Shown here one piece after another: positions 48,433 to 64,000 of a DNA stretch of 64,000 bases (its first letter is position 1; each line of letters starts with the position of its first letter). The notes beneath the pieces were generated by a model. That model was given only the letters and a program-made list of their open reading frames with translations. It was not told where the DNA came from and searched no databases. A program made the position numbers and the translations under genes. The stretch covers positions 900,399 to 964,398 of the forward strand of contig NC_087383.1 of assembly GCF_963675165.1 (NCBI RefSeq). The letters run 5' to 3'. The stretch is from Halichondria panicea. Its lineage: Eukaryota; Porifera; Demospongiae; Suberitida; Halichondriidae.

Positions 48433-48819
48433 CTAAATTATTGCTATATCTACGATTGTATAATTTGTGTGTTTGTTGCAAGTTCAAATGAATTATCTTA
48501 TGAATTACGATGACATTGTACCTACAGTCTGTACTTTGTTTCACTATAGTACAGGGCATAAACTTATGTTATTGAATTTAACCATGAAAGAGAGGTGGAG
48601 CTGGTCTGTAGTATTTACCGTATTTCCTCTCCACAATAATAATAATTATTTCCAAAACATTTTATATAGTCACTAATAATTATGCATATGTACACAAGAT
48701 GAACACACAAGGTTATCAAAACTAAAGGCTAGAACACATGCAAGCACAAATTAACAACAGAAATGAACATAACTATAGACCTGTCACCAAGCACAATGAA
48801 AACTACATGCCTAATAGAC
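48433..48819. other. Convergent spacer, no gene seen
   Basis: AT-rich 3' flanks of the CCDC87-like gene and the myosin gene. Confidence 0.5.
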
Positions 48820-60918
<12,099 letters not shown>

Positions 60919-61250
60919 GACTAGACTCCCTTTGGCTCGAGGCTAGCTTGTGGCAGCTGTACAGTGCAATGTGTTCTTTCTATGATACCACTGGCACACT
61001 ATCTGTACGTACCTAGCTATGCAAGATCTCAGGATGATGTACTCAAAAGGTAAGTGGCATGTGACGATAGACAGCTAATAGTCTAGCTACCACACCCCTA
61101 TCTCCACCTATCTAGCTACACTCTCCACCTCCACACAAACCATGTGCAGTTGAGTTCACTGTACTACATCATGCTGCAGTACTAAACCTTGGAGCAAAAA
61201 AGACAGCTAGCTTTCTGTGACTAAGGTACTATCCGCTTGCTGCAGTAGAG
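60919..61250. promoter_or_regulatory. Divergent spacer between the myosin and coiled-coil genes
   Basis: 332 bp between opposed start codons. No TATA box; the 15-bp motif of the other divergent spacers is absent. Confidence 0.5.
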
Positions 61251-63878
61251 ATGTCGAACAAAGCAAAGGGAAGCTCTCTACAAGCCAGAGAAAGACCCAA
61301 GCTGAAACAGGGGGGTGGGGCTAGTAGGTCTGCAGAAGCTGTGAAAGGAATACAACCTGCAACCATAAAGAAAGTGCCAGTACTGCACACACACTCTCAT
61401 CATAGTTTCCCGGATGACCCTACTGGTCTGTCCAAGAGTGCGACTGTCACCAGACTGGAAAAGGAGCTAATAGTGAGTAGTGAAATTCAGTGAAGTACGT
61501 ACTTCCTCTTATGCACTCCAGGAACTGAAACGAGAAAACTCTGCTCTAAAGAAGGAGCTCACTGACATTAAGTATGCAGTTTTCAGAATGCATCCAATAT
61601 TCTAATATTTTCGTTCACTCTAGGGCTTTGCATGAGCAGCTGATTCACGAGTCTCCTCAAGAAAACTTCTCTGAGAAGAGAGTCAATTTGCTGAAGTCAC
61701 AACTCTTTCAGTTGGAGAGACAAGTATGACATCAAGTTTTTGGAATAGTTATATTTTCTTAGCTGTTTGATTGCAATTCCTTGTTGCAGGTGCTGTTGAT
61801 GTCTCAAGCTCTGGGTAGTCGAGGAGAGCTTCTAGTGGACTTGTTCAATACAATGGAGTGGCTGGAAGAGAGGGAAAAGTTCGCTCATCTCGTTATGCAA
61901 TGTGTTACTATAATAAGCTATGTTACAGATTATCCAGCACAGGTGGAGATGTGCTTCAAAGAGTCTCCACTTTAAAACTGAGGCTATCCAAGTACATGAA
62001 GGTCAGATGCAATGCATGTACAGTCATCATTGTTAGCTATACTACAAGGATTTTTGGGGATTTTGCAAGAGTGAGTGAAAATGTGGGTTCCAAATATTAA
62101 GGGGGTGCTTGACAGGTGAAAGTAGGACATTTACTTGCTCCAAGCGTGTGTAAGAACATAGCAAGCAGGTGACCAACCTGCACTAAAAGAAACTCTGCAC
62201 TATAATTGTCTTCATGCACAGTCTGGTACGCTGGAGAATCTTGCAGAGCCAGTACGATTCCTGGATGGCTTCATCAGGCCCAAGAAGAGCAGTGCTGTGC
62301 AGGGGACCACTTTGACATTGGTGGATATTTGCAGAGGTGGCGCTGTGGACTGTATGAACACAAAACGTTTGGTAGGTTCAATCAGTGTAGGTACTGTATC
62401 ATCTATTAACAGGTCGCCAAAGTGACGATCAAAATTTAATCAAACGTAACTCTATACGTATGTACTTCCAATGTACATGCAGAGTCATTTGGAGTGTAAG
62501 CTAGCAGAGCTCTATGGGCAGTTGATTCAGTTGAAGGGATCTCTTGAAACTGGTCCTCCTAATCTTAGTCGGACTAAACGTCTGCTCCAACCAATCAAAG
62601 ATCATTGCTGTGATCATGTGACTAAAAGCTGCAAGCTGATTGGTGAATGCTGTCACGATCTGCTATGTCTATCACTTCTTCTACCGACAGCTCCTTGGGT
62701 ACGTAGGTGTGGTGTTTGGTTGCCATGTCAACACGTTCGTATCTTATAGCCACCTGTGGGGAATAAAGACATATCTCCGACTGTTACTGTCAATGACATT
62801 ATGAAGAATATGTCTGCTTCTCTGCGAAGTAAAAAAGAGGTGTGTATGATCATAATTGGCATGGTGATGTTACAATTAGCCCCTCCTCCTATAGGTAAAG
62901 GATGCGATGGAAGCTGCATATCGTGTCTTCAACTATAGTATTGATATGCAAGAGGAAAAGGTATATTTACTATACTGCATGTCTTTTAGAGTATTGATTC
63001 TTCTGCTCTGGCATGTAATCGTTTCTATCGCAGCTGAAATCTCTGAACAGAGAGCTTCAGTTCCATAGAGATGTGTACACCATTCAAGCTGATTACGTTG
63101 ATGCTCTATTCAAAGGAGTAAGGTACATGTACCTGCTATAGAACATCACGTATATTATATATACTGTATTGTTATTAAGTACCGTTTTCAACAGTCATAA
63201 ATACTATTGAGACATGCTCTATACAACAACAGTTATTAGCAGTGGATTGTACAATTAACATCTGCAGGTCAGGTTATGAGGAATTTGAGAGATCTCTTCA
63301 GGAAATAATCTGCTCACCAGTTGAAGGTATATACGTCACAAACATGCACAATTCAATTAATATTGTATTCCTATACAACATTGTTTTATGGCCACTGTAT
63401 GACCACCCCTTCTTATGTCGGTGTCTATAGATTATGATGTTAGTATTTCATTTTTATGACTGCCACCCGGTTTTAATCCAGCCTTTCTAAGCAAGTACGA
63501 TGCCTTGTCTCAGACAGCCAGCGAAGAAGCACTCAAGGACTTCTTGTCATCCATCAAGCAACACTACCCGGAGGTGATTCAAACCCCGTACCTGAGAGGG
63601 ATTATCTTAGCAGCCCATACAATACGTATATTGATCTCTATAATTATTATTACTGATAGCTGAAGGATGCCATGAGGAGGATTAAAAAGACTGAAACACC
63701 ATCTACAGGTATAGATATACAATATTGACTATTAATAGCATAATTATTAACCCACCCCCCCCACACACGCACACACACACACACACACACACGCACAGGA
63801 GTGGAGACTCTCTCGCTCTTTGGACAGCAATTTTATGAGCAGCTGCACAAACTGGAGGAGAGACAATCTAGGCATTAG
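61251..63878 (+). CDS. Unrecognised coiled-coil protein, about 13 exons
   Basis: Begins MSNKAKGSSLQARERPKLKQ with a basic, disordered first 80 residues, then coiled coil: VTRLEKELI-ELKRENSALKKELTD, NLLKSQLFQLERQVLLMSQA, LFNTMEWLEER. Later exons give SGTLENLAEPVRFLDGFIRP (62220), HLECKLAELYGQLIQLKGSL (62485), VKDAMEAAYRVFNYSIDMQE (62897), LKSLNRELQFHRDVYTIQAD (63035), AFLSKYDALSQTASEEALKD (63481) and the end FGQQFYEQLHKLEERQSRH (stop 63876). Around 61905-61945 the frame can be kept only with a very short intron (about 41 bp); a sequence error or different splice is possible. A cytoskeletal, centrosomal or ciliary role would fit but is a guess. Divergent from the myosin gene. Confidence 0.75.
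63750..63798. repeat. CA microsatellite forming the last acceptor tract
   Basis: C-run plus (CA)n directly before the last exon of the coiled-coil gene, again taking the place of a polypyrimidine tract. Confidence 0.85.
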
Positions 63879-64000
63879 TTATGTTATATGCAGGTAATTT
63901 TCGTATAAACTGCATACCCAATTAAAAAATTAAATATTCGTAAAGCTCGATGTTTGTTCGGTTTCGTAGCTCTGCTTGCTGGAACTAATTGGGCATGGTA
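63879..64000. other. 3' flank with a foldback-family fragment
   Basis: GCAGGTAATTTTCGTATAAA resembles the inner end of the TACCGTATAG family, truncated. No gene begins here. Confidence 0.45.

Overview
The window is eukaryotic, from a compact early-branching animal genome; a sponge, probably a demosponge, is my best guess but it is inferred, not proven. Genes are split into many short exons by GT-AG introns, often 50-150 bp. Several products have clear animal orthologues (ELP1, NSA2, MSTO1, SERF, a MYO1E/F-type myosin, C9orf85). Introns and spacers are full of CA/GT microsatellites and small foldback elements. There are no bacterial-style operons, CRISPR arrays or recognisable tRNA/rRNA genes.

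Layout: ELP1 (minus, runs off the left edge), C9orf85-like (minus), a secreted GH27 alpha-galactosidase (plus), an unrecognised single-pass membrane coiled-coil protein (minus), a telobox-Myb TRF-like protein (plus), a PH-domain docking-type adaptor (minus), NSA2 (plus), then a rearranged block at 22.3-40.6 kb. After it come a CCDC87-like gene (plus, 40.9-48.4 kb), a long-tailed class I myosin (minus, 48.8-60.9 kb) and an unrecognised coiled-coil gene (plus, 61.3-63.9 kb).

The 22.3-40.6 kb block is the most unusual part. A unit made of MSTO1 (minus), head-to-head with a small secreted-protein gene of no family I recognise (plus), has been duplicated in tandem. One MSTO1 copy is intact and two are decayed. 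The secreted gene has two intact copies and one with a single-base frameshift, and a fourth unit survives only as promoter debris. SERF exists as one intact gene and one exon-1-less relic. The last unit is split by a decayed hAT-type transposon with a 5-bp target duplication. That element is itself interrupted by a decayed Ginger-type transposon with a CCGG duplication. The paralogous units act as natural empty sites, so several insertions can be dated relative to the duplications.

Almost every neighbouring pair is divergent, with 215-335 bp between start codons (C9orf85/galactosidase, membrane protein/TRF-like, adaptor/NSA2, MSTO1/secreted, SERF/CCDC87-like, myosin/coiled-coil). Three of these shared promoters carry the same 15-bp motif, GGTAAAGATCGTTRA, 40-70 bp from a start codon. 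The functions look mostly housekeeping (tRNA-wobble modification, ribosome biogenesis, mitochondrial morphology, telomeres, actin motor), apart from the secreted family and the docking adaptor. Exon boundaries were read by eye from splice consensus and reading frame.
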